From: Allocatelliglobosispora scoriae
GTDB taxonomy: Bacteria > Actinomycetota > Actinomycetes > Mycobacteriales > Micromonosporaceae
Reading direction: 5' to 3'
Assembly (NCBI RefSeq): GCF_014204945.1
Contig: NZ_JACHMN010000002.1
Span: 2,999,001 to 3,063,000 of the forward strand
DNA length: 64,000 nt
Shown: piece after piece, positions 34,615 through 53,259 of the stretch
How positions within the stretch are numbered: position 1 is the first letter of the stretch
How the letters are laid out: every line of letters begins with the position of its first letter
Program-made: the position numbers and the translations under genes
The notes under the pieces: generated by a model
Database searches by the model: none
Told to the model about the DNA's origin: nothing
What the model saw: only the letters and a program-made list of their open reading frames with translations

Positions 34615-35454
34615 TTAGCCGCGCTTGCGGGTTGCGTAGCGGCGGCGGACGATCATCTTGTCGCTCGCCTGGCCCTTCTTACGGGTACGGCCCTCGGGCT
34701 TACCCTTCGGGTTGACGGGGTGACGTCCACCGGACGTCTTACCCTCACCACCACCGTGCGGGTGGTCGACCGGGTTCATCGCGACACCGCGGACGGAGGG
34801 GCGCTTGCCCTTCCAGCGCATGCGACCGGCCTTGCCCCAGTTGATGTTGGACTGCTCGGCGTTGCCGATCTCGCCAACGGTCGCGCGGCAGCGGACGTCG
34901 ACCTTGCGGATTTCGCCCGACGGCATACGCAGCGTGGCGTAGTCGTCCTCGCGGCCCAGGAGCTGGATGCCGACACCGGCAGCCCGCGCCATCTTCGCGC
35001 CACCGCCGGGACGAAGCTCCACGTTGTGGACCGTCGTACCGACCGGGATGTTGCGAAGCGGCAGGTTGTTGCCGGGCTTGATGTCCGCACCCGGACCCGA
35101 CTCGACGCGGTCGCCCTGCTTCAGGTCCTTCGGCGCGAGGATGTAGCGCTTCTCGCCGTCGACGTAGTGCAGCAGCGCGATGCGCGCGGTGCGGTTCGGG
35201 TCGTACTCGATGTGCGCGACCTTGGCCGGCACGCCGTCCTTGTCGTTGCGCTTGAAGTCGATCAGACGGTACTGACGCTTGTGACCGCCGCCCTGGTGGC
35301 GAGTGGTGATCCGGCCGTGGACGTTACGTCCGCCCTTCTTCGGCAGCGGAACGACCAGCGACTTCTCCGGCGTCGACCGGGTGACCTCAGCGAAGTCGGC
35401 CACGCTGGAGCCACGACGGCCCGGCGTCGTCGGCTTGTATTTACGGATAGCCAT
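34615..35454 (-). CDS. rplB: 50S ribosomal protein L2
   Basis: 279 aa. It has the RNA-binding OB and SH3-like domains and the conserved [20 protein letters not shown] near the peptidyl transferase centre. [20 protein letters not shown] begins the protein. Twelve bases after rplW. Confidence 0.98.
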   Translation of the reverse strand: MAIRKYKPTTPGRRGSSVADFAEVTRSTPEKSLVVPLPKKGGRNVHGRITTRHQGGGHKRQYRLIDFKRNDKDGVPAKVAHIEYDPNRTARIALLHYVDGEKRYILAPKDLKQGDRVESGPGADIKPGNNLPLRNIPVGTTVHNVELRPGGGAKMARAAGVGIQLLGREDDYATLRMPSGEIRKVDVRCRATVGEIGNAEQSNINWGKAGRMRWKGKRPSVRGVAMNPVDHPHGGGEGKTSGGRHPVNPKGKPEGRTRKKGQASDKMIVRRRYATRKRG

Positions 35455-35466
35455 TGTCTATACCCC

Positions 35467-35769
35467 TCAGCCTACCGGGCCGCCGAAGGCCTCGATGCGG
35501 TCGCCATCGGCGAGCTTCACCATCGCGCGCTTCGTTGCCTTACGCTGGCCCCAGCCGGTACGGGTGCGCTTACGCTTGCCCTCGCGGTTGAGCGTGTTCA
35601 CCGTGAGCACCCGAACGTTGAAGATCTGCTGGATAGCGATCTTGATTTCGGTCTTGTTCGCGTCCGGGTGCACGAGGAACGTGTACCAGTTGCGGTTGAG
35701 TTCGCCGTAGCTCTTCTCGGAGACGACCGGGGCGACGATGACGTCACGCGGGTCGGCGACAGTCGTCAC
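35467..35769 (-). CDS. rplW: 50S ribosomal protein L23
   Basis: 100 aa: [41 protein letters not shown]23 is the docking site for trigger factor and SRP. Starts at GTG 35769 overlapping the rplD stop as GTGA. Confidence 0.97.
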   Translation of the reverse strand: MTTVADPRDVIVAPVVSEKSYGELNRNWYTFLVHPDANKTEIKIAIQQIFNVRVLTVNTLNREGKRKRTRTGWGQRKATKRAMVKLADGDRIEAFGGPVG

Positions 35770-36410
35770 TTCGTTCCCTCCTCGGCGGGCACACCCAGGA
35801 ACTCCTCGAGCGCGTCCTTGGTGAAGACCACGTAGTCCGCAACGAGCACGTCGTACGTGTTGAGCTGGCCGGCCTCGATCAGGTGAACCGTCGGCACGTT
35901 GCGCAGGCTCACCCAGTTGAGGTCGTCACCGGTGGACAGGACGACGAGCGCCTTGGTCACCTCGACGCCGAGCGTCTTCAGCGTGGTGAGCGCGGCCTTC
36001 GTCGACGGCTTGCCGTCCACGAGGAAGCTCTCGACCACGTGAATCCGGTTCTCGCGGGCCCGGTCGGAGAGGGCACCGCGCAGGGCGGCCGCCTTCATCT
36101 TCTTGGGGGTCCGCTGGGAGTAGTCGCGCGGGACGGGCCCGTGCACGACGCCACCACCGGTGAACTGCGGAGCGCGGATCGAGCCCTGACGGGCGCGGCC
36201 GGTCCCCTTCTGCTTGTACGGCTTCTTGCCGCCACCCGCGACCTCGCCGCGGGACTTGGCCTTGTGCGTACCCTGGCGGGCCGCGGCGAGCTGTGCCACG
36301 ACGACCTGGTGCATGAGCGGGATGTTGGCCTGAACGTCGAAGATCTCCGCGGGCAGCTCGACAGAGCCGGCCTTGGTGCCCTCGATGCTGATCACGTCAA
36401 CGGTGGTCAC
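35766..36410 (-). CDS. rplD: 50S ribosomal protein L4
   Basis: 214 aa. The tunnel loop ([39 protein letters not shown]) and the C-terminal [20 protein letters not shown] are standard. In E. coli L4 represses its own operon; whether it does so here is unknown. GTG 36410 overlaps the rplC stop as GTGA. Confidence 0.97.
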   Translation of the reverse strand: MTTVDVISIEGTKAGSVELPAEIFDVQANIPLMHQVVVAQLAAARQGTHKAKSRGEVAGGGKKPYKQKGTGRARQGSIRAPQFTGGGVVHGPVPRDYSQRTPKKMKAAALRGALSDRARENRIHVVESFLVDGKPSTKAALTTLKTLGVEVTKALVVLSTGDDLNWVSLRNVPTVHLIEAGQLNTYDVLVADYVVFTKDALEEFLGVPAEEGTK

Positions 36411-37069
36411 TTGACGCCACCCTTCTTCACCTGCGTCTTGGCAGCGGTGCGAACCAGCACCAGCGCACCCTTGGGGCCGGGGATGGCGCCCTTGACGAGC
36501 AGCAGGTTGTTCTCGATGTCGATCGCCTGGATCGTGAGGCCCTGCTGGGTGTAGCGAACGCCACCCATCCGGCCCGCCATGCGAACGCCCTTGAAGACGC
36601 GACCGGGGGTCGCGCAGGCGCCGATGGAACCGGGCGAACGGTGCTTGCGCTCGACACCGTGGCTGGCCTTGAGACCGTGGAAGCCGTGCCGCTTCATAAC
36701 ACCGGCGTAGCCCTTGCCCTTGGTCTTGCCTGTCACGTCGACGGTCTGACCGGCCGCGAAAGTCTCGACCGTCAGTTCCTGGCCGAGCTCGTAAGCGTCG
36801 GCGTCGATCGTACGCAGTTCGACGATGTGGCGACGGGGCGAGACGCCCGCCTTGGCGAAGTGGCCGCTGCGCGGCTTGTTCGCCTTGCGGGGGTCGATGG
36901 CGCCGTACGCCAGCTGGATCGCCGTGTAACCGTCCTTGGCAGCCGTGCGGACCTGAGTCACGACGTTGGGGCTGACTTCGACGACCGTCACCGGTACGAC
37001 CTTGTTGTTGTCCCAGACCTGGGTCATGCCGAGCTTGGCGCCCAGGAGGCCCTTAACTTGCCTGTCCAT
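36407..37069 (-). CDS. rplC: 50S ribosomal protein L3
   Basis: 220 aa: [20 protein letters not shown], the loop [20 protein letters not shown] with [12 protein letters not shown], and [20 protein letters not shown]. Start ATG 37069 chosen by homology; the ribosome site is weak (CCGGA). Thirteen bases after rpsJ. Confidence 0.97.
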   Translation of the reverse strand: MDRQVKGLLGAKLGMTQVWDNNKVVPVTVVEVSPNVVTQVRTAAKDGYTAIQLAYGAIDPRKANKPRSGHFAKAGVSPRRHIVELRTIDADAYELGQELTVETFAAGQTVDVTGKTKGKGYAGVMKRHGFHGLKASHGVERKHRSPGSIGACATPGRVFKGVRMAGRMGGVRYTQQGLTIQAIDIENNLLLVKGAIPGPKGALVLVRTAAKTQVKKGGVK

Positions 37070-37082
37070 GAGTGTCCGGTCC

Positions 37083-37391
37083 CTACAGCTTGATCTCGAT
37101 GTCGACACCGGCCGGCAGGTCGAGTCGCATGAGCGAGTCCACCGTCTTGGGGGTCGGGTCGATGATGTCGATCAGACGCTTGTGCGTGCGCATCTCGAAG
37201 TGCTCGCGCGAGTCCTTGTACTTGTGCGGCGAGCGGATCACGCAGAAGCGATTGATCTCCGTTGGCAGCGGCACCGGGCCTGCGACCTGAGCGCCCGTAC
37301 GAGTCACCGTCTCAACGATCTTGCGAGCCGAAGAGTCGACGACCTCGTGGTCGTAGGCCTTGAGCCGGATGCGGATCTTTTGTCCCGCCAT
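37083..37391 (-). CDS. rpsJ: 30S ribosomal protein S10
   Basis: 102 aa: [20 protein letters not shown], the NusG/Rho-region loop residues and [21 protein letters not shown]10 (NusE) also joins transcription antitermination. First gene of the S10 operon, preceded by the leader with the element shared with rpsL. Confidence 0.98.
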
Positions 37392-37529
37392 GGTGGCTTC
37401 TGTTTCCTTCTCTCGTTGTGACCCTCGCCGGGTGTTCCGTGGCCGGCATATTCGCCGACACCGGCCGTCTGTGGCCCTGCCCTATTAAGTGGTCTGAGCT
37501 GGCCATTCCGGTCCCGGCCGGCATGGTCC

Positions 37530-37557
37530 TTCCGACCCCCGCGGTCGGGCGTGTCGC
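37530..37557 (-). promoter_or_regulatory. 28-bp leader element, copy upstream of rpsJ
   Basis: Identical over 28 bases to 42301-42328 upstream of rpsL. On the minus strand it begins GCGACACGCCCGACC and ends GGGGGTCGGAA; the CCGACC and GGTCGG parts can pair around a GCGGG loop. Here it lies just after the predicted transcription start, about 140 bases before the rpsJ ATG. Confidence 0.75.
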
Positions 37558-37567
37558 GCGGCGGGCC

Positions 37568-37596
37568 ACACTACTTCCTTGTCGGAAGTGTTTGAA
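37568..37596 (-). promoter_or_regulatory. Putative S10 operon promoter
   Basis: On the minus strand: TTCAAA (37596-37591), 17-base spacer, TAGTGT (37573-37568). The spacer holds the inverted repeat ACTTCC/GGAAGT. The 445-base gap 37392-37836 holds this promoter, the 28-bp element and the tuf terminator; no gene is evident in it. Confidence 0.55.
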
Positions 37597-37798
37597 CCGC
37601 CGGACATCACGTCCGAACTGCGGAGGTTGGGCGACCGTGAGGCTAACACCCAGTGGTGGTGGCCTCATGGCGCCCTACGCGCCGGCGGCCTATCACCACC
37701 CCCGTGGGGGCAGCCGTAGCCGACCATGCGCAACGCAACCTATTCATTATGCCGTACCAGGTGCGGCAATGTGAAATCGGGGTGGTCGTTCTCATAGC

Positions 37799-37830
37799 GA
37801 AGGGCACCCCGCCTGGGCGGGGTGCCCTTC
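37799..37830 (-). terminator. tuf terminator
   Basis: 14-bp perfect stem (37799-37812 with 37817-37830), loop CTGG, seven bases after the tuf stop. GC-rich, no T-run. Confidence 0.85.
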
Positions 37831-37836
37831 ACCGTA

Positions 37837-39030
37837 CTACTTGAGGATCTTGACGACCCGGCCGGCGCCGACGGTGCGGCCACCCTCACGGATCGCGAAC
37901 CGGAGACCTTCCTCCATGGCGATCGGCTGGATCAGCGCGACCGTCATCTCGGTGTTGTCGCCCGGCATGACCATCTCGGTGCCCTCAGCCAGCGTGACAA
38001 CGCCGGTGACGTCCGTGGTCCGGAAGTAGAACTGCGGGCGGTAGTTCTGGAAGAACGGCGTGTGACGGCCGCCCTCCTCCTTCGAGAGGATGTAGACCGT
38101 CGCCTCGAAGTCCGTGTGCGGGGTGTTCGAGCCGGGCTTCACGACACACATGCCGCGCTCGACGTCCTCGCGCTTGGTGCCACGAAGCAGCAGGCCGACG
38201 TTCTCTCCGGCGCGCGCGTCCTCGAGGGTCTTGCGGAACATCTCGATCGCGGTGACCTTCGTCTTGAAGGACTTCTCCTTGATGCCGACGACCTCGACGT
38301 CTTCGTTCGGCAGGAGAATTCCACGCTCGACACGGCCGGTGACGACCGTTCCACGACCGGTGATCGTGAAGACGTCCTCGACGGGCATGAGGAACGGCTT
38401 CTCGGTCTCGCGCTCCGGCTGCGGGATCGACTCGTCGACGGCGGTCATGAGGCCGAGAAGGGCCTCGGACCACTTCTCGTCGCCCTCGAGCGCCTTGAGC
38501 GCCGACACGCGGACGACCGGCAGGTCGTCGCCCGGGAACTCGTAGGTGCTGAGCAGCTCGCGGACCTCGAGCTCGACGAGCTCCAGGAGCTCCTCGTCCT
38601 CCACCATGTCGCTCTTGTTCAGCGCGACGACGATGTAGGGAACGCCGACCTGGCGGGCCAGGAGCACGTGCTCCTTGGTCTGCGGCATCGGGCCGTCGGT
38701 CGCCGCGACCACGAGGATCGCGCCGTCCATCTGAGCGGCACCGGTGATCATGTTCTTGATGTAGTCGGCGTGACCGGGGCAGTCGACGTGCGCGTAGTGC
38801 CGCGACTCGGTCTGGTACTCGACGTGAGCGATCGAGATTGTGATACCGCGAGCCTTCTCCTCCGGCGCCTTGTCGATCTCATCGAAAGGCGTGTAGGGGT
38901 TCAGGTTCGGGAACTTGTCGTGCAGGACCTTAGTGATGGCCGCCGTCAGCGTCGTCTTACCGTGGTCAATGTGACCAATGGTGCCGATGTTGACGTGCGG
39001 CTTAGTCCGCTCGAACTTCGCCTTCGCCAC
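37837..39030 (-). CDS. tuf: Elongation factor Tu
   Basis: 397 aa. The GTP site is complete: GHIDHGKT (19-26), the DCPGHADYI switch, NKSD and SAL. It brings aminoacyl-tRNA to the ribosome. Start GTG 39030 has AGGAGG seven bases upstream and gives the expected [15 protein letters not shown]; the longer frame is spacer. Follows fusA by 149 bases containing a hairpin. Confidence 0.98.
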   Translation of the reverse strand: MAKAKFERTKPHVNIGTIGHIDHGKTTLTAAITKVLHDKFPNLNPYTPFDEIDKAPEEKARGITISIAHVEYQTESRHYAHVDCPGHADYIKNMITGAAQMDGAILVVAATDGPMPQTKEHVLLARQVGVPYIVVALNKSDMVEDEELLELVELEVRELLSTYEFPGDDLPVVRVSALKALEGDEKWSEALLGLMTAVDESIPQPERETEKPFLMPVEDVFTITGRGTVVTGRVERGILLPNEDVEVVGIKEKSFKTKVTAIEMFRKTLEDARAGENVGLLLRGTKREDVERGMCVVKPGSNTPHTDFEATVYILSKEEGGRHTPFFQNYRPQFYFRTTDVTGVVTLAEGTEMVMPGDNTEMTVALIQPIAMEEGLRFAIREGGRTVGAGRVVKILK

Positions 39031-39142
39031 TGGTTGTCCTCCTGTGGACTCTTGGTTCGTACGCCCGGCGGCGCCATCGGATGGCGCGTGGGACTTCTTC
39101 CGGCCTGGCTGGCCGGCGCTTTTTTCCTTGCCCGCGAGGGCA

Positions 39143-39170
39143 GGCCACCCCGGCACGAGCCGGGGCGGCC
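39143..39170 (-). promoter_or_regulatory. fusA-tuf intergenic hairpin
   Basis: 12-bp stem with one G-U pair in RNA (39143-39154 with 39159-39170), loop TCGT on the minus strand, nine bases after the fusA stop. A further small stem and an A-run (GGAAAAAAG) follow before tuf. It may tune fusA to tuf output; no clear separate tuf promoter found. Confidence 0.55.
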
Positions 39171-39179
39171 TCGGGGCGA

Positions 39180-41273
<2,094 letters not shown>

Positions 41274-41293
41274 TTCGAGTTCCCTTCGGATGT

Positions 41294-41352
41294 GAGGCCG
41301 TAAGGCCTCGGAAGTCAAGGTCGCGGGGCCAGACCGGTTGGCCCGGCCCCGC
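41294..41352 (-). promoter_or_regulatory. rpsG-fusA intergenic hairpins
   Basis: A GC-rich stem GCGGGGCC/GGCCCCGC near 41323-41352 directly after the rpsG stop, and GAGGCC/GGCCTC (41294-41309, loop GTAA) before fusA. Likely processing or attenuation sites. Confidence 0.5.
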
Positions 41353-41358
41353 GGAGAA

Positions 41359-41829
41359 TTACCAGCGGTAGTGCGCGAAGGCCTTGTTGCTCTCGGCCAT
41401 CTTGTGCGTGTCCTCGCGACGCTTCACAGCGGCACCGAGGCCGTTGCTCGCGTCGAGCAGCTCGTTCATGAGGCGCTCGACCATGGTCTTCTCACGACGG
41501 GCGCGCGAGTACTGAACCAGCCAGCGCAGACCCAGGGTGGTCTGGCGCGGCGTGCGCACCTCGACCGGCACCTGGTAGGTCGCGCCACCAACGCGGCGGC
41601 TGCGGACCTCGAGGGTCGGCTTGACGTTGTCCATCGCGCGCTTCAGCGTGACGACCGGGTCGGTGCCGGTCTTCTCACGGCAGCCCTCGAGGGCGCCGTA
41701 GACGATGCTCTCGGCGAGCTGGCGCTTGCCGGCCATCAGGATCTTGTTGACCAGCTGGGTGACCAGCGGGGAGTTGTAGACCGGGTCCGCGAGCAGCGGA
41801 CGGCGGGGAGCTGGGCCTTTACGTGGCAT
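41359..41829 (-). CDS. rpsG: 30S ribosomal protein S7
   Basis: 156 aa: [20 protein letters not shown], the helix [20 protein letters not shown] and [20 protein letters not shown]. It starts 3' domain assembly. ATG 41829 overlaps the rpsL stop as TAATG. Confidence 0.98.
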   Translation of the reverse strand: MPRKGPAPRRPLLADPVYNSPLVTQLVNKILMAGKRQLAESIVYGALEGCREKTGTDPVVTLKRAMDNVKPTLEVRSRRVGGATYQVPVEVRTPRQTTLGLRWLVQYSRARREKTMVERLMNELLDASNGLGAAVKRREDTHKMAESNKAFAHYRW

Positions 41830-42212
41830 TACTTCTTACCGTCCTTTACCAGCTTCGCGCCGTAACGGCTGCGCGCCTGCTTGCGGTTGCGGACGCCCTG
41901 GGTGTCCAGCGAACCACGGATGATCTTGTAACGCACACCCGGCAGGTCCTTCACACGACCGCCACGCACGAGCACGATCGAGTGCTCCTGCAGGTTGTGG
42001 CCGACACCGGGGATGTAAGCGGTGACCTCGATCTGGCTGCTCAGCTTCACGCGAGCGACCTTGCGGAGAGCCGAGTTCGGCTTCTTCGGAGTCGTCGTGT
42101 AGACGCGGGTGCAGACACCGCGGCGCTGAGGACTGCCCTTGAGTGCAGGCGTCTTGGTCTTGCTCGTCTTCGCCTGCCGGCCCTTGCGGACCAGCTGCTG
42201 AATGGTAGGCAC
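41829..42212 (-). CDS. rpsL: 30S ribosomal protein S12
   Basis: 127 aa. Decoding-centre protein; [13 protein letters not shown] and [12 protein letters not shown] carry Lys 43 and Lys 88, the wild-type streptomycin-sensitive residues. The C-terminus (KLVKDGKK) is a little longer than in E. coli. Starts at GTG 42212 with AGGAG about 12 bases upstream. First gene of the str operon. Confidence 0.97.
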   Translation of the reverse strand: MPTIQQLVRKGRQAKTSKTKTPALKGSPQRRGVCTRVYTTTPKKPNSALRKVARVKLSSQIEVTAYIPGVGHNLQEHSIVLVRGGRVKDLPGVRYKIIRGSLDTQGVRNRKQARSRYGAKLVKDGKK

Positions 42213-42300
42213 TGGGTCTCGACGCTCCTATTTCATCTCCGCTAATAACCCTCGCGGGTTACGACGTATAAATTCGGCCGGGAGCCGCATGCTGCGACGA

Positions 42301-42328
42301 TTCCGACCCCCGCGGTCGGGCGTGTCGC
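42301..42328 (-). promoter_or_regulatory. 28-bp leader element, copy upstream of rpsL
   Basis: Identical to 37530-37557 ahead of rpsJ. Here it lies inside a long leader, about 90 bases before the rpsL GTG and about 140 bases after the predicted transcription start. The 407-base gap 42213-42619 holds this element and the promoter at 42474-42502; no gene seen. Confidence 0.75.
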
Positions 42329-42473
42329 CCGGTTCGCGGGCCCAGGCGCGCGATTTCTCGCTCGCCGGGGTTGTCTTGTGCTCGCGCTGCGCGGCCCCAG
42401 TCATCGACCACCGGCCACCAGGACCGACTCGACGCATGCACGAGGGCCCAGGCATGCCCGGGCACGAGGGAAA

Positions 42474-42502
42474 AGACTACCTATCGAAGGCGCAGAGGTC
42501 AA
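42474..42502 (-). promoter_or_regulatory. Putative str operon promoter
   Basis: On the minus strand: TTGACC (42502-42497), 17-base spacer, TAGTCT (42479-42474). This is close to the actinobacterial SigA consensus. The leader to rpsL would be about 250 bases. Confidence 0.65.
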
Positions 42503-42619
42503 AACGGGGGCCCGGAGGCGGATCCGCCTGACTCTGCACAATCTCTATGGGCTGTTCAGGACAACAGTCTACCCGGTCGATCCGGGCGGCTCACACGGGA
42601 TTGGCCCTCGTGACCGTTC

Positions 42620-43078
42620 TCACTGCGTGGGAATTGCGAACGAGAGCAGCACGGCGCCCACCCCGGCGACGAGCGTGAAGAGCAGCCCGATCGAGGCGCA
42701 GATGAGACCGGCGGTCGCCAGTCCCCTGCCCGTCAGCCCGGCGGCGCGGCGCACCTGCCGCCGGCCCAGCACGCCGAGCACGATGCCGCCGATGCCGAGC
42801 AGGCCGGACAGGACGGCGAACGCCCCGCCCGCCCACGCGCCCCAGCCCGCCGAGCTCCCCGCCAGACCCAGGCAGGCGACGGCGAAACTGACCAGGATCG
42901 AGGCGATGCCGACGAGCAGCGAGCCCACCGCCATGCCGGACGGGACCGGCGTCGAGCTCGGGATCGCGACACCGAACTGCGACCCCGGCACGGGCTCCAC
43001 CCGGGCCGGCGGCGCGTAGGCGACCGGTGGCGGGTAATACGGCGGCGGCGGGCCGGGCGTTTGCGTCACGCCTGGCAC
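42620..43078 (-). CDS. DUF4190-like membrane protein between rpoC and rpsL
   Basis: 152 aa. A Pro-rich N-terminus (PGPPPPYYPPPVAYAPPARV) is followed by three hydrophobic helices: MAVGSLLVGIASILVSFAVA, a Gly-rich GGAFAVLSGLLGIGGIVLGV, then RRQVRRAAGLTGRGLATAGL and a last helix. This resembles the genes at 10565-13236. Start GTG 43078 or GTG 43069. It lies between rpoC and rpsL on the same strand but is not part of the transcription machinery. Function unknown. Confidence 0.65.
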   Translation of the reverse strand: MPGVTQTPGPPPPYYPPPVAYAPPARVEPVPGSQFGVAIPSSTPVPSGMAVGSLLVGIASILVSFAVACLGLAGSSAGWGAWAGGAFAVLSGLLGIGGIVLGVLGRRQVRRAAGLTGRGLATAGLICASIGLLFTLVAGVGAVLLSFAIPTQ

Positions 43079-43114
43079 TCTAATATGGCGCCGCCTCCGG
43101 CGCCGCCGCCAGCT

Positions 43115-43438
43115 CTAGTTGATCGACGGCGGGAAGTCGTGCGCGGGTGCCGAGCCCATCCGGACCAGACCGATCACGACCGCGGTGACGATGGCCGCCG
43201 CGGCGAGGCCGAGGCCCACCCAGGCCAGCCGCTCCCCCGCCACGACCAGTCGGCCGCCCTGCCGCCAGCCCGCGCCCTCGCTCAGCTCCCGCCGCGCCTG
43301 CGCGCCGAGCACGAGAGCCACCGTGGCGGGCACCAGGCCACCGATGGTCACCCCGGTGACCACGGCCAGGACGCCCAGCCAGAAGGTGGCGGAGGCCTTG
43401 CTGTCGCGTACCGGATCGGGATCTTCGGGATGCCGCAT
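43115..43438 (-). CDS. Small two-helix membrane protein
   Basis: 107 aa. Helices: ATFWLGVLAVVTGVTIGGLV running into PATVALVLGAQ, and LAWVGLGLAAAAIVTAVVIG. Between them ARRELSEGAGWRQGGRLVVA resembles the polar loop of DUF4190-like proteins. Directly upstream of the gene at 42620 and 16 bases from the rpoC terminator. Function unknown. Confidence 0.6.
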   Translation of the reverse strand: MRHPEDPDPVRDSKASATFWLGVLAVVTGVTIGGLVPATVALVLGAQARRELSEGAGWRQGGRLVVAGERLAWVGLGLAAAAIVTAVVIGLVRMGSAPAHDFPPSIN

Positions 43439-43453
43439 GCCCCCTTAACGCGC

Positions 43454-43485
43454 GAGCGACCCCCGGGTTGTCCCGGGGGTCGCTC
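43454..43485 (-). terminator. rpoC terminator
   Basis: 14-bp perfect stem GAGCGACCCCCGGG / CCCGGGGGTCGCTC (43454-43467 with 43472-43485), loop TTGT, 26 bases after the rpoC stop. Confidence 0.85.
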
Positions 43486-43511
43486 AGGTCACGCTCTTTC
43501 GACTGGTACGC

Positions 43512-47405
<3,894 letters not shown>

Positions 47406-47499
47406 TTTATTTCCCTCGCCCTAGGTCTTACATCGCGACTGGCTGAGTTGGCAGGGTCCGGGGAGCGGGTCGATGAGACCTGCCCCCCGAACCCACTAC

Positions 47500-50940
<3,441 letters not shown>

Positions 50941-51062
50941 GATACGTCCTTCCGAGGACCGGTAGTGCAACGGCCGTAATGCGTGCACTCCAAGAACCCC
51001 TGGTCCGGATGGCCACATGGACATTCCAGGCAGGGGGAGGATAAAGGGCAGCGCAAACTAGC
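50941..51062 (-). other. rpoB leader
   Basis: About 115 bases between the predicted start and TTG 50940. It carries the GGAAGGA ribosome site but no strong hairpin or small gene that I can see. Upstream of the promoter, 51092-51381 is shared with the divergent mannosyltransferase gene and shows nothing firm apart from an isolated TTGACA on the minus strand near 51120 without a matching -10. Confidence 0.5.
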
Positions 51063-51091
51063 AGTGTAGCCACGAAGGCGACCGCTGTAAA
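51063..51091 (-). promoter_or_regulatory. Putative rpoB promoter
   Basis: On the minus strand: TTTACA (51091-51086), 17-base spacer, TACACT (51068-51063). Very close to the SigA consensus. Confidence 0.65.
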
Positions 51092-51381
51092 GTCGCCACG
51101 GCAGGCTCCGCCAGAACGTGTCAAGCGACACGTCCTAGAACCAATCCACCGGACCCCTGAAGGTCCGGCGCGGCTGGGAGCCACCGGTGCGACAGTGTCC
51201 ACCAGCGTTACGGCCCGTCACCGGTGGTGAAACTGTGCTCCAATCAGCGTGCCTGTCGACGGGTCCCCCGTCAAGACCTTCCCGAGTGGGTCGAGGTCCC
51301 AGATTGGTTCCGCAAGCGCCGGGGCTCGACATTTCCCCGGAAGAGAAGATTGACTCGCATTCTGCGAGAACAATGTGAAGC

Positions 51382-52560
51382 GTGCCTCGTTTACGTCACT
51401 TGCACCTTTTGGCCCGGAATACCCCCTGGGGACAGGCCGTCGTGAACGGCGCTCTGGTGTGGTTCGGGGCCCAATTGGCGTACGCCGCCATCACCACACA
51501 GGTATGGAGAATTACGGAGAGTGACGTTCCTCCGGTATCGGGGATGCTCTCCCCGTGGCTGCGGTGGGATGTCGTCCACTACATCGCCATCGCCGAGCAC
51601 GGTTACCGGGCCGACTATTCGCCGGCCTTCTTCCCGGCGTACCCCCTGATGATCCGGGTGATCGACCCGGTGCTGCCGGGAGGCGCGCTGGTGGCCGCGA
51701 TGGCGATCTCCAGCGCGTCCTGCCTCGGTGCGCTGATCCTGCTGCACCGGCTCGCGGAGGCCGAGTTCGGCCGGGATGTCGCCCAGCGGGCGGTCTTCTA
51801 CCTGATGGCCTTCCCGATGGCGTTCTTCCTGATCACGGGCTACAACGAGGCGCTCTTCCTGATGTTGAGCATCGCCGCCGTCTACGCCGCCCGTCGCGGC
51901 GCCTGGTGGGTGGCGGGTCTCGCCGGAGCCGCCGCGAGCGCCACCCGCATGTTCGGCATCCTGCTCCTGCTTCCGCTCACCCTCGAATATCTCAGGCAGC
52001 ACCACTGGCAACTGAAAGGCCCCAACAGCCTCAAACCTGATGTACTGGCCCTGGCGCTGGTCCCGACAGGCCTGGCGGCCTACGCAGCCTTCTGCTGGCG
52101 CTCCTTCGGCGACCCGCTCGCCTTCTCCCACGCGCAGCGCTACTGGGACCGCACCTATGCCTGGCCCGGCCAGCCGATCCTCCAGGCCCTCGACAAACTC
52201 CAGCACTACCCCGCCCTCTCCAGGAACGGTGTCGGCACCATCCTCGACATAGCAGCGGTCCTGCTGGCAGCCCTGCTCATCACCTTCACCGCCGTCGGCC
52301 CCTGGCGCTTCCGCAGAGACCAACTGGCCCTCACCCTCTGGGCAGCCCTCCCCCTCCTCCTCATCCTCTCCACCTCCGTCGGTTTCGGCCGCCCCCTGAT
52401 GTCCACCCCCCGCCTCTTCCTGGAACTGACCCCCGCCTTCCTGGTCCTGGCCCGCATGGGTAGGAACATCGCCATCGACCGTCTCTACCTCCTCACCGCC
52501 ATAGCCCTCCAATCCACCTACTTACTGGCCTTCCTCACCAAGAAAGGCTTCGTCGCCTAG
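51382..52560 (+). CDS. PIG-V-type mannosyltransferase-like membrane protein
   Basis: 392 aa with about nine membrane helices. RWDVVHYIAIAEHGYRADYS with a following PAFFPAYPLM matches the first loop of PIG-V/GPI mannosyltransferases, where the Asp is catalytic; TGYNEALFLMLSIAAVYAAR and ASATRMFGILLLLPLTLEYL are also typical. It should move a sugar from a lipid carrier onto a lipid or glycan on the outer face. Start GTG 51382 has no clear ribosome site. It stands alone on the plus strand between rplL and rpoB. Confidence 0.75.
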   Translation: MPRLRHLHLLARNTPWGQAVVNGALVWFGAQLAYAAITTQVWRITESDVPPVSGMLSPWLRWDVVHYIAIAEHGYRADYSPAFFPAYPLMIRVIDPVLPGGALVAAMAISSASCLGALILLHRLAEAEFGRDVAQRAVFYLMAFPMAFFLITGYNEALFLMLSIAAVYAARRGAWWVAGLAGAAASATRMFGILLLLPLTLEYLRQHHWQLKGPNSLKPDVLALALVPTGLAAYAAFCWRSFGDPLAFSHAQRYWDRTYAWPGQPILQALDKLQHYPALSRNGVGTILDIAAVLLAALLITFTAVGPWRFRRDQLALTLWAALPLLLILSTSVGFGRPLMSTPRLFLELTPAFLVLARMGRNIAIDRLYLLTAIALQSTYLLAFLTKKGFVA

Positions 52561-52820
52561 GACCGGCAGCCCTGGCGCCGCCGCATGCGCCGGCACCCGA
52601 TAACCCCCATCAGGTCGACTCAACGAAAACGGGCCACCGTCGGGCGAAACAAACCCGACCCGGTGACCCACCCGGCTCTTGGGGCGGGGATCGACCCGCG
52701 CCGGGATCAAGCCTGACCGCCCAGAGCGGGTCGATCCCCGCCCCAAGAGCCCACGCACACGCGCACACAGCAAAGCGGCCGACCATCCGCAAGGACGATC
52801 GGCCGCTCAGACGAGCAGAA
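52561..52820. other. Intergenic region with long palindrome
   Basis: 260 bases between the convergent mannosyltransferase and rplL. It contains the palindrome at 52674-52751 and GCGGCCGATC repeated in inverse at 52777 and 52798 (a short stem CGGCCGATC/GATCGGCCG just after the rplL stop, likely its terminator). Confidence 0.6.
52674..52751. terminator. 26-bp perfect palindrome
   Basis: Arms 52674-52699 and 52726-52751 are exact reverse complements (GGCTCTTGGGGCGGGG at the outer end) around a 26-base loop. It lies between convergent genes and probably stops transcription both ways. Confidence 0.7.
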
Positions 52821-53210
52821 TTACTTGAGCTTGACGGAAGCGCCCTCGGCCTCGAGCTTGGCCTTGGCCTTGTCAGCCGTCTCCTTGTTGACCTTCTCCA
52901 GGATCGCCTTCGGCGCGGCCTCGACCACGTCCTTGGCCTCCTTCAGGCCCAGGCCGGTGAGCTCACGCACGACCTTGATGACCTGGATCTTCTTGCCACC
53001 GTCCGACTCGAGGACGACGTCGAACTCGTCCTGCTCCTCGGGCTGGTCGGCGGCGGCAGCGCCACCGCCACCACCGGAGGCGGCGACGGCGACCGGCGCG
53101 GCGGCCTTGACGTCGAAGGTGGTCTCGAACTCCTTGACGAACTCAGAGAGCTCGATGAGGGTCATTTCCTTGAAAGCGTCGAGGAGGGCCTCGTTGCTCA
53201 GCTTCGCCAT
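52821..53210 (-). CDS. rplL: 50S ribosomal protein L7/L12
   Basis: 129 aa. N-terminal dimer domain ([20 protein letters not shown]), Ala/Gly hinge ([18 protein letters not shown]) and C-terminal factor-binding domain ([32 protein letters not shown]). It recruits EF-Tu and EF-G. Forty-nine bases after rplJ. Confidence 0.98.
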   Translation of the reverse strand: MAKLSNEALLDAFKEMTLIELSEFVKEFETTFDVKAAAPVAVAASGGGGGAAAADQPEEQDEFDVVLESDGGKKIQVIKVVRELTGLGLKEAKDVVEAAPKAILEKVNKETADKAKAKLEAEGASVKLK

Positions 53211-53259
53211 GTTAGGCGTCCTTTCCAGCTACTGAAAAATGATCGTGAACGACGCAGCG

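Noticed and set aside
51115-51145. TTGACA on the minus strand as an upstream rpoB promoter
   Set aside because: No TAnnnT box lies 16-19 bases downstream of it; the site at 51063-51091 is better.
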